Shown here: in pieces, positions 36,610 through 44,838 of the stretch | How positions within the stretch are numbered: the stretch's first letter is position 1 | Layout: every line of letters starts with the position of its first letter | Assembly (NCBI GenBank): GCA_019358875.1 | Contig: JAHHIF010000005.1 | Span: forward strand, 184,665-248,664 | DNA length: 64,000 bases | Direction of reading: 5' to 3' | From: Symplocastrum torsivum CPER-KK1 | GTDB lineage: Bacteria; Cyanobacteriota; Cyanobacteriia; Cyanobacteriales; Coleofasciculaceae | Program-made: the position numbers and the translations under genes | Notes under the pieces: generated by a model | Told to the model about the DNA's origin: nothing | Seen by the model: only the letters and a program-made list of their open reading frames with translations | Database searches by the model: none

Positions 36610-38201
36610 TTACTTCCGCTCATGTTTTTTAAGGAAGCGATCGCCATTACCAACTCATCCGACTCGACTGGCTTAGAAAGGTGCATTTGGAAACCCTCTT
36701 GCAGAGCGCGATCCCGGTCTAAATCACTGGCATACGCTGTCAACGCGATCGCAGGGATTTTACTTAAGGAGGCTTCGGGCATTGCCCTAACCTGGCGAAT
36801 TAAGGTATAGCCGTCTAACCCTGGCATCCCAATATCGCTAACGAGTACATCCGGCACAAACCCTTTAAGCACTTCAATGGCTTCCCTAACCGAAGCGGCT
36901 TCCTTCACTTCGGCTTCATACTGCTCAAGGACGAACATTAGCAACTCTCGTGTATCGGGTTCATCGTCTACGAGAAGGATTCGTAACCCCTTGAATGAGA
37001 CTGCACTTGACTCAACTGTTGCAGGTTCCACCTCAGCCGTTGTTAGTTGAGTCTGACGGCGTTGAGTCGGAAATTGTACGGTAAAGGTTGTACCTTGTGC
37101 GGAACCTGGACTTTCTACAGTGACAGTACCACCCTGAAGTTCAACTAAGTGTCGCACAACTGCCAACCCCAAACCTAAGCCTCCTTGAAGCCGAGTCGAG
37201 CTGCTATCTGCCTGACGGAAGCGGTCAAAGACAAAGGGCAGAAACTCAGGCTTAATCCCTTGTCCTGTATCGCTCACGACGATCAATACACTATCGTCCA
37301 GTTGCTTCAATCGAATTTCTACTTGTCCACCAGATGGCGTAAACTTGACCGCGTTTGACAAGAGATTCCATATCACCTGTTGCAAGCGAATCGCATCACC
37401 TAAGACGGGAGCGACTTCTCGATCACTGAGAAAAGAAATCGCGATCGCTTTTGCTTCAGCCGCCGGACGCACAACACTCAGAGCCACTTCGATGACAGAG
37501 GCAAGTTCAACAGGTTGCACATTCAGAGAAAGATTACCTGTAATGATGCGTGAAACATCGAGCAGGTCTTCAATCAAGCGTGTCAAAGACTTCGTGTTAC
37601 GCTCAATACTCTCAACTGCTCGATCGTAGTCAGTTTCATTCAGTCTCTTGAGGCGTAACATCTGTGCCCAGCCCAACATACTATTGAGTGGTGTCCGTAG
37701 TTCGTGGGAAAGAGTCGCCAAAAATTCATCTTTCAGACGGTTAGCTGCCTCTGCCTCCTGACGTGCTGCCCGTTCTTTTTCCAGAAGTTGCGATCGCTCT
37801 TTCTCTAAACGAGCGGCTCGACTCCGAACTTCAGCTCGCTCCATTGCCAAGCGTAGAGCAACAGGCACCCGTTTGTAGCGGTTGGGAACCTTGATGATGT
37901 AATCATCCAGTCCCGATTTCATCGCTTCTACCGCAAGCTCTTCGTTCCCACTATTGGTGAACATAATCACGGGACAGTTGGGATAGCGAGATTTTACTTT
38001 CTTAAGAACAACAAGACCATCGCTCCAGCCAAGTTGATAGTCTGTAACGACAACATCGAAACTTCCTTCGGTAATTACTTCTTCCAAAGCTTTAGCATCT
38101 GTAATCTCTTTTACCTCAAGTGAGGTAAATTCTCGCTCCAATTCCCGAATCACAAGGAGGCGATCGGTAGGATTATCATCAATGACCAAGACATGTAGCA
38201 T
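36606..38201 (-). CDS. Hybrid response regulator/histidine kinase (REC-HK-REC)
   Basis: A 531-residue soluble phosphorelay protein. An N-terminal receiver (1-120, Asp in DVVVTDYQLGWSDG) is followed by a coiled coil (about 130-165), HisKA with His in TLSHELRTPLNSMLG, HATPase with DTGQGI and GGLGLGLAVVRHLV, and a C-terminal receiver (about 400-525, Asp in DVLVSDIGMPGLDG). It lacks a sensor domain, so its input comes through the first receiver. It lies downstream of a kinase and response regulator, which could donate phosphate to it. Conserved Lys: IALTAYASD...LSKPVE. Confidence 0.93.
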   Translation of the reverse strand: MLHVLVIDDNPTDRLLVIRELEREFTSLEVKEITDAKALEEVITEGSFDVVVTDYQLGWSDGLVVLKKVKSRYPNCPVIMFTNSGNEELAVEAMKSGLDDYIIKVPNRYKRVPVALRLAMERAEVRSRAARLEKERSQLLEKERAARQEAEAANRLKDEFLATLSHELRTPLNSMLGWAQMLRLKRLNETDYDRAVESIERNTKSLTRLIEDLLDVSRIITGNLSLNVQPVELASVIEVALSVVRPAAEAKAIAISFLSDREVAPVLGDAIRLQQVIWNLLSNAVKFTPSGGQVEIRLKQLDDSVLIVVSDTGQGIKPEFLPFVFDRFRQADSSSTRLQGGLGLGLAVVRHLVELQGGTVTVESPGSAQGTTFTVQFPTQRRQTQLTTAEVEPATVESSAVSFKGLRILLVDDEPDTRELLMFVLEQYEAEVKEAASVREAIEVLKGFVPDVLVSDIGMPGLDGYTLIRQVRAMPEASLSKIPAIALTAYASDLDRDRALQEGFQMHLSKPVESDELVMAIASLKNMSGSN

Positions 38202-38283
38202 TAGTAAGATAACGAGTCTTTAGATACTGGTACATCAGGATGTACAAATAAAACTGTCTTCTAAAAATTCACCTAATCGCTCT

Positions 38284-38730
38284 TCAATTTGGCTGAACTT
38301 CCGGCTTGACATTAGTAACCAGCCAATACAAATTAACTGCTTTCATCATTTCTAATAAAGCCGTCAAACCAGACGATTTAGCTAAATAGGAATTAACACC
38401 TAAATCATAAGCTTGGTTAACATCTCTTGCTTCTCTAGAAGAGGTCAAAATAACTACAGGAATGCGTTTCAGTTCAGGTTGCTGTCGCAACCAAGCAAGG
38501 ACTTCATGACCCGATCGCCGAGGTAGTCTCAGATCTAGCAAAATCAGCACAGGTAAGGGATAAAGTTCGCGATCCGAGTATTCCCCTTCCCCACTTAGGT
38601 AGAAAACGGCAGCATCTCCATCTCTAACGACTTGTAGTGTGATTTTAGATAAGTTTTCATGGCGGAATACACGTTGCATCAAAAGAATGTCAGTTGGGTC
38701 ATCTTCTACCAGCAAAATAGTATGATTCAT
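38284..38730 (-). CDS. Rcp1-like single-domain response regulator
   Basis: A 148-residue receiver starting MNHTILLVEDDPTDILLMQR, with phospho-Asp in ILLDLRLPRRSGHEVL, Thr in VILTSSREARD and Lys in NSYLAKSSGL. The sequence style is that of Rcp1, the partner of cyanobacterial phytochrome Cph1. The start overlaps the kinase stop as ATGA (38730-38727), so it is translationally coupled and its cognate kinase is the upstream gene. A longer frame from 38769 only adds residues shared with the kinase end. Confidence 0.93.
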   Translation of the reverse strand: MNHTILLVEDDPTDILLMQRVFRHENLSKITLQVVRDGDAAVFYLSGEGEYSDRELYPLPVLILLDLRLPRRSGHEVLAWLRQQPELKRIPVVILTSSREARDVNQAYDLGVNSYLAKSSGLTALLEMMKAVNLYWLVTNVKPEVQPN

Positions 38731-41357
38731 AGTGACTCTGATCTTACATATCTCCTTAATTTGATCCAAAATCGGCTGCCCTTTCCTAGCTCGGACTCAA
38801 TGCCCACCTGACCACCCATGCGCTCTATCCCTTTTTGAACAATGGCTAAACCAATGCCCGTGCCAGCGTAGGTTTCAATTCCATGCAAACGTTCAAAAAC
38901 GCGAAAGATGCGTTGCTGATGCTCTAGTGCAATGCCAATGCCATTATCGGCTATCCATAGCTGTACCCAGTCATCGTGTGTTTCAACCCAAATTTGCACT
39001 TGGGGTTGGGCATTCTCAACAAACTTGATCGCATTGGACAGCAGATTGGTAAGTACCTGAACTAAGGTACCGTAATGAGCCATTACTTTCGGGAGTACTG
39101 ATCGAATAGTTACTACCGCCTGCTGTTGTTTCAAGTCAGCTTCAATCTGGCTCATCGCCCTCGACATAACCAAGTTCAAATCAACAATAGAAACTGTTAA
39201 TTCACTGCGGCTGAGGCGGCTGTAAGCCAGTAAATCATTGATTAAATCATCCAAGCGTTGAGCGGAAGTAACAATGTGATGGGTATACTGCTGACCGAGT
39301 GCGTCTAAAGCATCTCCATAGTCTTCTAGTAAAGCTTCTGCTAGTCCTTGCATTCCTCTCAAAGGTGCCCTCAAATCGTGAGCAATCGAGTAAGCAAACG
39401 CCTCTAGTTCTTGGTTCGCTTCTTCCAGTTGAGCGGTACGTTCGATTACCCGTTGTTCCAGAGTTTCGTTGAGTTGGCGGATTTCGGCTTCAGTCTTCTT
39501 TCGCTCTGTAATATCAATGGCTGTACTAATAACCAAACGTCTCCCATCAGGTAACCTCCCCAAGGGAGCAGAATAGAACTCCCAGATTCGCACCTCACCG
39601 TTACGGGTAGTAATTTTATATTCTCCCTCCGAGATTCGTCCATTAAGGTTGTATAAGCGTTCAATATCTGCTTGAACTAATTCTTTTCGACGCCCATAGG
39701 CTTTTTCACTCCAATTCGCGATTGTCGGAATGTCTGAATGAGTGTAGCCTGTCAGTTGCGTCCAAGTTCGGTTAATTTGCACCACTTCGCCATCTTCCGC
39801 ATGAAGCATCATGGGCAAGGGAGCATCAAGGATAGCGCGACGGAACCGTTCTTCAGACGATTGCAAGCGTTGCTCGGCGTGCTTGCGATCGCTAATGTCA
39901 CGAGTTATAAGCACGACTTCCTGTACATTTTCAGCCTCGTCTTTGACTGAATAGAGATGAACTTCAATCCAACGAGAAGCCCCTTGATTATTGCTTAAAG
40001 CGGGCTCGTAATAGACAGGTGGGAGACTGACAACTTCCCCGGCAAAGGCTTTGCGGAAATCAGGCAGATGACCCATGACTTCTGCCTGTGGATCGTGCAG
40101 CAGATTGTACCCTACTACGCTATCTCGTGTTATCCCCCACATCTGTTCCCAAGTCTGGTTCGCTTGCTCCAGGAAGCCATCAGCGGTAAAGATCTGAATG
40201 GCAAATGGAGCCTGCTCAAACACACTACGGAAGCGGTGTTCTGAATCACGAAGTTTCTGCTCTGCCTGTTTGCGTTCAGTAATATCAGTAGAGATGCCAC
40301 CCACTGCATATAGTGAATGAGTCCCATCATACAAGGGGAACTTAATCGAGAGGTAGGTGTGCGACCCGTCGTGCTGAGGAGCAACCTCCTCAATCGTCAG
40401 TACTTCTCCCGTATCAATTACTCTAGAGTCATTTACCTGGAAAGCATCAGCTAAATCTTTAGGAAAAACGTCATGGTCGGTTTTGCCGATCACTTGCTCA
40501 CGGGTTACGTGAAACAAACTTTCAAACTGGCGATTGATGAGCATGAACCGCCCTTTTGAGTCTTTCAGGTAGATGACGGCTGTAGTGTTGTCAATAATCG
40601 CTTGCAGGTTCTGTTGGCTTTGTTGTAGTTCTTCATTGAGCCTTTGTAGTGCAGATAAAGTTTGCTGCCGCTCAGTGATATCCTCAGCGATACCTGCTAA
40701 GCGGTAAACTTGCCCAGAGCGGTTGTAGATTGGGAAGGCGCGATCGCGTATCCAGCGTACTTCTCCATCGGGTCGCACAATCCGATACTCTTGATTAAAG
40801 TCTCCCTCTCCCAAGATCTGTTTTTCAAAGGCAGTAATGACGCGATCTCGATCTTCTTGATGGATCGCCTCCGTCCAAGACATTGCTCCCTCATATACAC
40901 TCTCGCAGCTTCTCCCCCAAACTTCTTCGTAAGCCGGACTGAGATAAATTACTTGGTCTATTTTCAGGGGTTTCAGCCAAAAGACTTCACGGATATTTTC
41001 CGTTAACTGGCGGAACTGCTCTTCACTTGCTCGTAGTGACGCTTCCGATTGCTGGAGCGCTCGTACACTACGACTGATAACGGCGTAAAGCATCCATCCC
41101 GTGACGATGACATAGAACCAACCTTTGATTGTTTGAAGGTATGTTAGGAGTTGCGAATTGTGGATTGAGGCAATCAGCAATTCGTCAGAAAAGAGAATCC
41201 ATAGCCCACCAATGAGGACATAAAGAGCAGCGATATTGAAAGGAGTCAGTCGCCCTGTAAAGAGTTTTTGTACAACAGAAGTGCTAATCATGGCGACTCT
41301 CTCACTTATTACGCCTAGTATTTCTCTAGGAGAAGGAAAATTGTCATGATGACGCAT
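38727..41357 (-). CDS. Membrane PAS sensor kinase, phytochrome-type HisKA
   Basis: An 876-residue sensor kinase. N-terminal membrane helices lie at about 40-95 (FNIAALYVLIGGLWILFSD; GWFYVIVTGWMLYAVI). Four PAS domains follow (FRQLTENIREVFWL; LQAIIDNTTAVIYLKDS; FRSVFEQAPFAIQIF; FRRAILDAPLPMML). The His kinase domain is of the bacteriophytochrome type (ELEAFAYSIAHDLRAPLRGM with His), followed by an ATPase domain (WIADNGIGI; GTGIGLAIVQKGIERMGG). AGGGAG nine bases before the ATG supports 41357. Signal unknown. It drives the coupled Rcp1-like regulator. Confidence 0.93.
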   Translation of the reverse strand: MRHHDNFPSPREILGVISERVAMISTSVVQKLFTGRLTPFNIAALYVLIGGLWILFSDELLIASIHNSQLLTYLQTIKGWFYVIVTGWMLYAVISRSVRALQQSEASLRASEEQFRQLTENIREVFWLKPLKIDQVIYLSPAYEEVWGRSCESVYEGAMSWTEAIHQEDRDRVITAFEKQILGEGDFNQEYRIVRPDGEVRWIRDRAFPIYNRSGQVYRLAGIAEDITERQQTLSALQRLNEELQQSQQNLQAIIDNTTAVIYLKDSKGRFMLINRQFESLFHVTREQVIGKTDHDVFPKDLADAFQVNDSRVIDTGEVLTIEEVAPQHDGSHTYLSIKFPLYDGTHSLYAVGGISTDITERKQAEQKLRDSEHRFRSVFEQAPFAIQIFTADGFLEQANQTWEQMWGITRDSVVGYNLLHDPQAEVMGHLPDFRKAFAGEVVSLPPVYYEPALSNNQGASRWIEVHLYSVKDEAENVQEVVLITRDISDRKHAEQRLQSSEERFRRAILDAPLPMMLHAEDGEVVQINRTWTQLTGYTHSDIPTIANWSEKAYGRRKELVQADIERLYNLNGRISEGEYKITTRNGEVRIWEFYSAPLGRLPDGRRLVISTAIDITERKKTEAEIRQLNETLEQRVIERTAQLEEANQELEAFAYSIAHDLRAPLRGMQGLAEALLEDYGDALDALGQQYTHHIVTSAQRLDDLINDLLAYSRLSRSELTVSIVDLNLVMSRAMSQIEADLKQQQAVVTIRSVLPKVMAHYGTLVQVLTNLLSNAIKFVENAQPQVQIWVETHDDWVQLWIADNGIGIALEHQQRIFRVFERLHGIETYAGTGIGLAIVQKGIERMGGQVGIESELGKGSRFWIKLRRYVRSESL

Positions 41358-41522
41358 TTTTCAATTCTCCCTAATGCTCTGTGGAGGCCCTGTCTCTAAT
41401 TCCGATGAACTCATCTAGTACTGCTACGCCCAAGTCAAAAGTCAACAAGCTTTATTTCTAACGATTTGAGCAAGTTTTCAGATGGTAGGCTCATTTCGGC
41501 TGTGATGTACTAGGGTACATAG

Positions 41523-42089
41523 TCAAGAATCAGAGGGGAAATCTCTGTCATTGTCGTAGAAGTGCAGACGCCCAACACCGAGATACAATCCGTAGGGCTT
41601 CTCTCCCGCCGGAAAAGCTGTAACGCCAAAAAGGTATACTCCGCCAGTCCACGGGTTCCGCCTAGGACGAAGCCCAACGGTAATCGTTTTTCCGGGTGTT
41701 ACAGGTGGGTCAAATGTTAATGAAATTGTTTGGGTTTCGTCATCCTTGGTTACTGCTGCCAGAGTTAACCGCTCACCTTTGTTCCGAGGTGTCCCTTCAA
41801 ATGCACGACTATCATCGAGATCAAATCGAATATCATCAAATCCTTGACGTTGGTTAATTGTGACTTTCTGAAGGGGTTCGCCAGCATTTTCTGGTAATTC
41901 TATTGTGAAGTAGTAGGTCGCTCCCGATATATCAGCTTGGTTGTAGGTTGTTGTTGCCTTAACTAAGCGAGGAGGCTTCTCAAATGAAACTGTTCCATCG
42001 GCTAGTTGAATTGCCTGAATTGATGAAGTAGTAACGCCCAAAAGACTGGCGACTAATGTCATTACTCCGAATAAACTTGAAACGCGCAT
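41523..42089 (-). CDS. DUF2808 secreted protein
   Basis: 188 residues with a cleavable-looking signal peptide (SLFGVMTLVASLLGVTTSSI, probable cut after IQA). The mature part reads QLADGTVSFEKPPRLVKATT, YYFTIELPENAGEPLQKVTI, TPGKTITVGLRPRRNPWTGG and YGLYLGVGRLHFYD, which is the DUF2808 family. Its function is not known. Secretion to the periplasm or outer membrane is the only safe inference. It is divergent from the membrane protein at 42414. Confidence 0.88.
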   Translation of the reverse strand: MRVSSLFGVMTLVASLLGVTTSSIQAIQLADGTVSFEKPPRLVKATTTYNQADISGATYYFTIELPENAGEPLQKVTINQRQGFDDIRFDLDDSRAFEGTPRNKGERLTLAAVTKDDETQTISLTFDPPVTPGKTITVGLRPRRNPWTGGVYLFGVTAFPAGEKPYGLYLGVGRLHFYDNDRDFPSDS

Positions 42090-42413
42090 TGGTTTAGAGG
42101 GGCGAGGTGAATGACGAGAATCCCGACTTAGCCCTTACTTTAGTTTTAGAACACCACAGTACATCTGGCTGACCAGAGTGAGTGACATCAGATGTCTTTC
42201 TACGCGATCGCTTAACGTCTACTTCCTAAGCAAAAGTACTTATTAGTATTTATGGAGGTTAGAGGGTTTTCAAAGATTCTTAGCTAATGAAAAATTAGCT
42301 TGAATTTTGGAAATACTCTTTAGCTTTATTTCATATTTAATGAAAGATTACTTCATATTTTTTCTCAAAATAATTGGTTAAGCTAAAGATTAAGACACGA
42401 TAGAGGAAATTCT
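42090..42413. other. Divergent promoter region, no gene
   Basis: AT-rich between 42236 and 42413, as expected of promoters. The region carries a GCGATCGC site (42205-42212). No reading frame with a credible start was found. Confidence 0.4.
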
Positions 42414-42923
42414 ATGAACGCTGATTTTGGCGTTAGTGTAAAGCGACCCACATGGCAGACGATCATAATGTTTGCCTTGGGCTTTTGGCTGAGTAGCAGT
42501 TTGATTTTGGACTTTGTGATCATGCCTGGTCTATCAGCGGCTGGTATGATGACCCAATCGAGTTTTGCAGCAGCAGGTTATTCAATTTTCTGGACTTTTA
42601 ATCGTATCGAATTGCTGTGTGCGGCTCTTGTGTTAGCAAGTCTCTTAGCGCTGCGTGGTCCCTCCAATCTTTACCGTCAGGTAAGGCGCTGGTCAATCTT
42701 CTTAGCTGTCCTTCTGCTGGCAATTGCACTCATTTATACTTACATCATCACGCCGCAGATGAGCGCTCTGGCTCTCCAACTGAATCTTTTGGAGCCAACG
42801 ACTGGGATGCCTGCGGGAATGCTTCAGATGCATGAGGGGTATTGGGTACTTGAAGCTATTAAGTTAGCAGCAGGTACTACTCTGCTTGGCTGGTGCTACG
42901 GCGATTTGCGTAAGCTTGCTTAG
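42414..42923 (+). CDS. Four-helix membrane protein, unknown
   Basis: 169 residues with four hydrophobic helices: IIMFALGFWLSSSLILDFVI, RIELLCAALVLASLLAL, WSIFLAVLLLAIALIYTYII, and the C-terminal AIKLAAGTTLLGWCYGDL. Polar signatures PQMSALALQLN and MLQMHEGYWVLEAIK recall DUF4149/TMEM205-like proteins, but I cannot confirm the family. A good Rho-independent terminator follows 23 bases after the stop. Plasma-membrane location is predicted; substrate or partner unknown. Confidence 0.75.
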   Translation: MNADFGVSVKRPTWQTIIMFALGFWLSSSLILDFVIMPGLSAAGMMTQSSFAAAGYSIFWTFNRIELLCAALVLASLLALRGPSNLYRQVRRWSIFLAVLLLAIALIYTYIITPQMSALALQLNLLEPTTGMPAGMLQMHEGYWVLEAIKLAAGTTLLGWCYGDLRKLA

Positions 42924-42946
42924 ATAGAACATTATCCGGGTACAAG

Positions 42947-42977
42947 AAAGCTCCTCGCTGTTGTGAGGAGCTTTTTT
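42947..42977 (+). terminator. Rho-independent terminator
   Basis: A ten-pair stem AAAGCTCCTC/GAGGAGCTTT with loop GCTGTTGT is followed by a T-run. It ends the transcript of the membrane protein gene at 42414. Confidence 0.9.
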
Positions 42978-43007
42978 CTTGAGCTAGTTCAATTGAAATC
43001 GCAAAAC

Positions 43008-43298
43008 TTACTCTTGGGTGTCGTTTACTTCTGAGGGCCATAGCAGACGGATTGCCATCAGTGCAAAGCCAATAGCTGCGATCGCTTTTAGTATCCGATC
43101 GGGCAATAAGTGCGCGACTCCTTCCCCTGCCAGAACACCAATTAGGCTAGCCAAAAGCAGTGCAGCAACAGAGCCAAAAAACACAGCACGGGGAGACTTG
43201 AGGCTACCACCCAATGCGATCGCTGCCAGTTGGCTCTTGTCTCCAATTTCTGCTAGAAACACCGTTATGAAACTCAATCCGAGAAGTTGCCAGTCCAT
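43008..43298 (-). CDS. GDT1/UPF0016 half-size transporter subunit
   Basis: A 96-residue protein with three helices and the family signature EIGDKSQLAAIALG (E-x-G-D-K-S/T). Full-length family members (for example the Mn exporter SynPAM71/Mnx) have two such repeats. This gene and its neighbour at 43430 each hold one. Pairs of half-size genes have been described in filamentous cyanobacteria as hemi manganese exchangers, probably acting as a heterodimer that exports Mn2+. It lies 131 bp downstream of the other half. Confidence 0.88.
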   Translation of the reverse strand: MDWQLLGLSFITVFLAEIGDKSQLAAIALGGSLKSPRAVFFGSVAALLLASLIGVLAGEGVAHLLPDRILKAIAAIGFALMAIRLLWPSEVNDTQE

Positions 43299-43299
43299 T

Positions 43300-43417
43300 G
43301 GTTGTTGGTTATTAGTTATTGGTTGTTGGTAGTTCGTTGTTAGACTTCTACGGGTGATTGCCTACACCGAAGGATGAAAATCCCTATCACCTATCACCTA
43401 CCACCTAACACCTATTT
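43300..43417. repeat. Heptamer repeats between the two GDT1 halves
   Basis: Six degenerate heptamers GGTTGTT/GGTTATT/AGTTATT at 43300-43341 and five CCTATCA-type heptamers at 43383-43417. They are STRR-type repeats within the likely operon spacer. Confidence 0.8.
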
Positions 43418-43429
43418 TCAAAACAGTTG

Positions 43430-43906
43430 TTAGCCAGCGAATTGCACGACATCCCAGAGCAGCATGACGGAAATGAAGAGCAAAAGCGCTCCGGCTGACA
43501 TTTCCAACGTTTTAGGAGAAAGCCGATTAGCTAGCCAACGACCAATAAGTACTCCAAGTAAGCTTGTTGCAATTAAGGCGATCGCAGCCCCCGCAAAAAC
43601 AACCCACGGAGCATGAGATTCTGCACTCATTAGCAACGTCGCTAGCTGGGTTTTGTCTCCCATCTCTGCTAGAAAAATCGTTAAGAATGTGGAGCTAAAG
43701 ATACGCCAAACACCTCGATTACGCTCCTGAGCCTGCTGTGGCTTGGCAAGAGCGGTTAGTGACAAATCTTTTGTTAGCTCAGCCTTAGACGGCGACTGAG
43801 AACGAAGTTTGTCATTTTTTGACGCTGGCTCAATCAAAGTTGGGGGTGCTGACAGGACAGGACTGGTCAAAGGCAGGGAAGAGAGTTTCACGGGAGCCTG
43901 TATCAA
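43430..43906 (-). CDS. GDT1/UPF0016 half-size transporter with N-terminal extension
   Basis: 158 residues. The C-terminal ~95 carry the single signature EMGDKTQLATLLMSA with three helices (FLTIFLAEMGDK; VFAGAAIALIATSLLGVLIG; MSAGALLLFISVMLLWDVV). The first ~55 are a Pro/Ser-rich cytoplasmic tail (KLSSLPLTSPVLSAPPTLIE) not usual in the family. It would combine with the gene at 43008 to make one full exporter, a likely heterodimer for Mn2+ homeostasis and photosystem II supply. Confidence 0.88.
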   Translation of the reverse strand: MIQAPVKLSSLPLTSPVLSAPPTLIEPASKNDKLRSQSPSKAELTKDLSLTALAKPQQAQERNRGVWRIFSSTFLTIFLAEMGDKTQLATLLMSAESHAPWVVFAGAAIALIATSLLGVLIGRWLANRLSPKTLEMSAGALLLFISVMLLWDVVQFAG

Positions 43907-44017
43907 TGTTAACTAGCTTTCATATTCTTTTCATCTTCTCAGAAATTTACATAAAATAGCAACCCTTAATGTTGCTTATCGGAACTATAAGCAGAGCATT
44001 TTCTAGCCTCTTTCCAA

Positions 44018-44368
44018 TCAAATACCGACTTGCTGATCAAATCTGATCATCTCTAAAGAGCGATCGCCATAAACCCCCTCAATCTGCTGACGGCAGCAAT
44101 CAATTGCAAAGTCATTTAACTCTGCTGGTTCCACACCAAACATCTCTTGAAAAGCATCTCCTTCTACACGACAGAAGCGAGGACGCTTGTCATAAATGCG
44201 GCATTCACGGGTTGAATGATCAAAATTCACACACCATCCCCCTTCACCCACCAGACTCAGATAAAGCGCTAACTCCTCTGGAGAAAGATACTCCTCTAAA
44301 TCTGGACGCTCAGTTGGGTCAAGATGACAGCACGCACCACATTGCTTTACACAAAGCCAAGTTGCCAT
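44018..44368 (-). CDS. YkgJ-type zinc/iron-chelating cysteine cluster protein
   Basis: A 116-residue protein with CVKQCGACCHLDP (Cys6, Cys10, Cys13-Cys14), CVNFDHSTRECRIYDKRPRF (Cys46, Cys56), the following Cys of RFCRVEG, and the Cys pair DCCRQQ. This is the CxxxCxxCC...C..C...C array of the YkgJ cluster. Metal binding is likely and the function is not established. Minus strand, opposite to psb30. Confidence 0.87.
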   Translation of the reverse strand: MATWLCVKQCGACCHLDPTERPDLEEYLSPEELALYLSLVGEGGWCVNFDHSTRECRIYDKRPRFCRVEGDAFQEMFGVEPAELNDFAIDCCRQQIEGVYGDRSLEMIRFDQQVGI

Positions 44369-44566
44369 TACTTTAAACAGGAGCTACAAATTTAATGCCC
44401 TTCAAGCTTAGCGAGTTTTCACCTCTGGCAGATGCTGCATCGGATTTTGTTGCGTTTTATATAGTTTTGTAAACTTAATTAAAAGACTGAGAAAACTACC
44501 GGATAAGATCTAAACAAGAATTTTTTAGTTTCGCCATCAAATTCGTTGGGTCAATTGGGAGGATAA

Positions 44567-44692
44567 ATGGATTTAAGCTTTTTAAACAACGTCAACTGGG
44601 AAGTCATTGCACAGTTGACCATGCTAGCGGCTGTCGTACTTTCGGGTCCAATCGTCATTTTTGCGTTGGCTGCTCTCAAAGGCGATCTTTAG
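44567..44692 (+). CDS. psb30: Photosystem II protein Psb30 (Ycf12)
   Basis: A 41-residue photosystem II low-molecular-weight subunit. A strong GGGAGG ribosome site lies just upstream. The family core is WEVIAQLTMLAAVVLSGPIV followed by IFALAALKGDL, a single membrane helix with the SGP-x-V-I-x-x-L-A-L pattern. The N-terminus (MDLSFLNNVN) is slightly longer than in other members (about 33-46 residues). It binds at the periphery of the PSII core. It is convergent with recJ. Confidence 0.9.
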   Translation: MDLSFLNNVNWEVIAQLTMLAAVVLSGPIVIFALAALKGDL

Positions 44693-44838
44693 AGAGAAGC
44701 ATTGAGCTATCAGCTTTCAGCTTTTAAATTAAAGTCGTCAGCATCCGTTAACCTTGAGCGCATCTTTAGAAGGTGTTCGTCGTAGCAGTTAGCTAGTTTT
44801 TTTGCTGAAAGCTGATTGCTGATAGCTAAATTCCCAAA

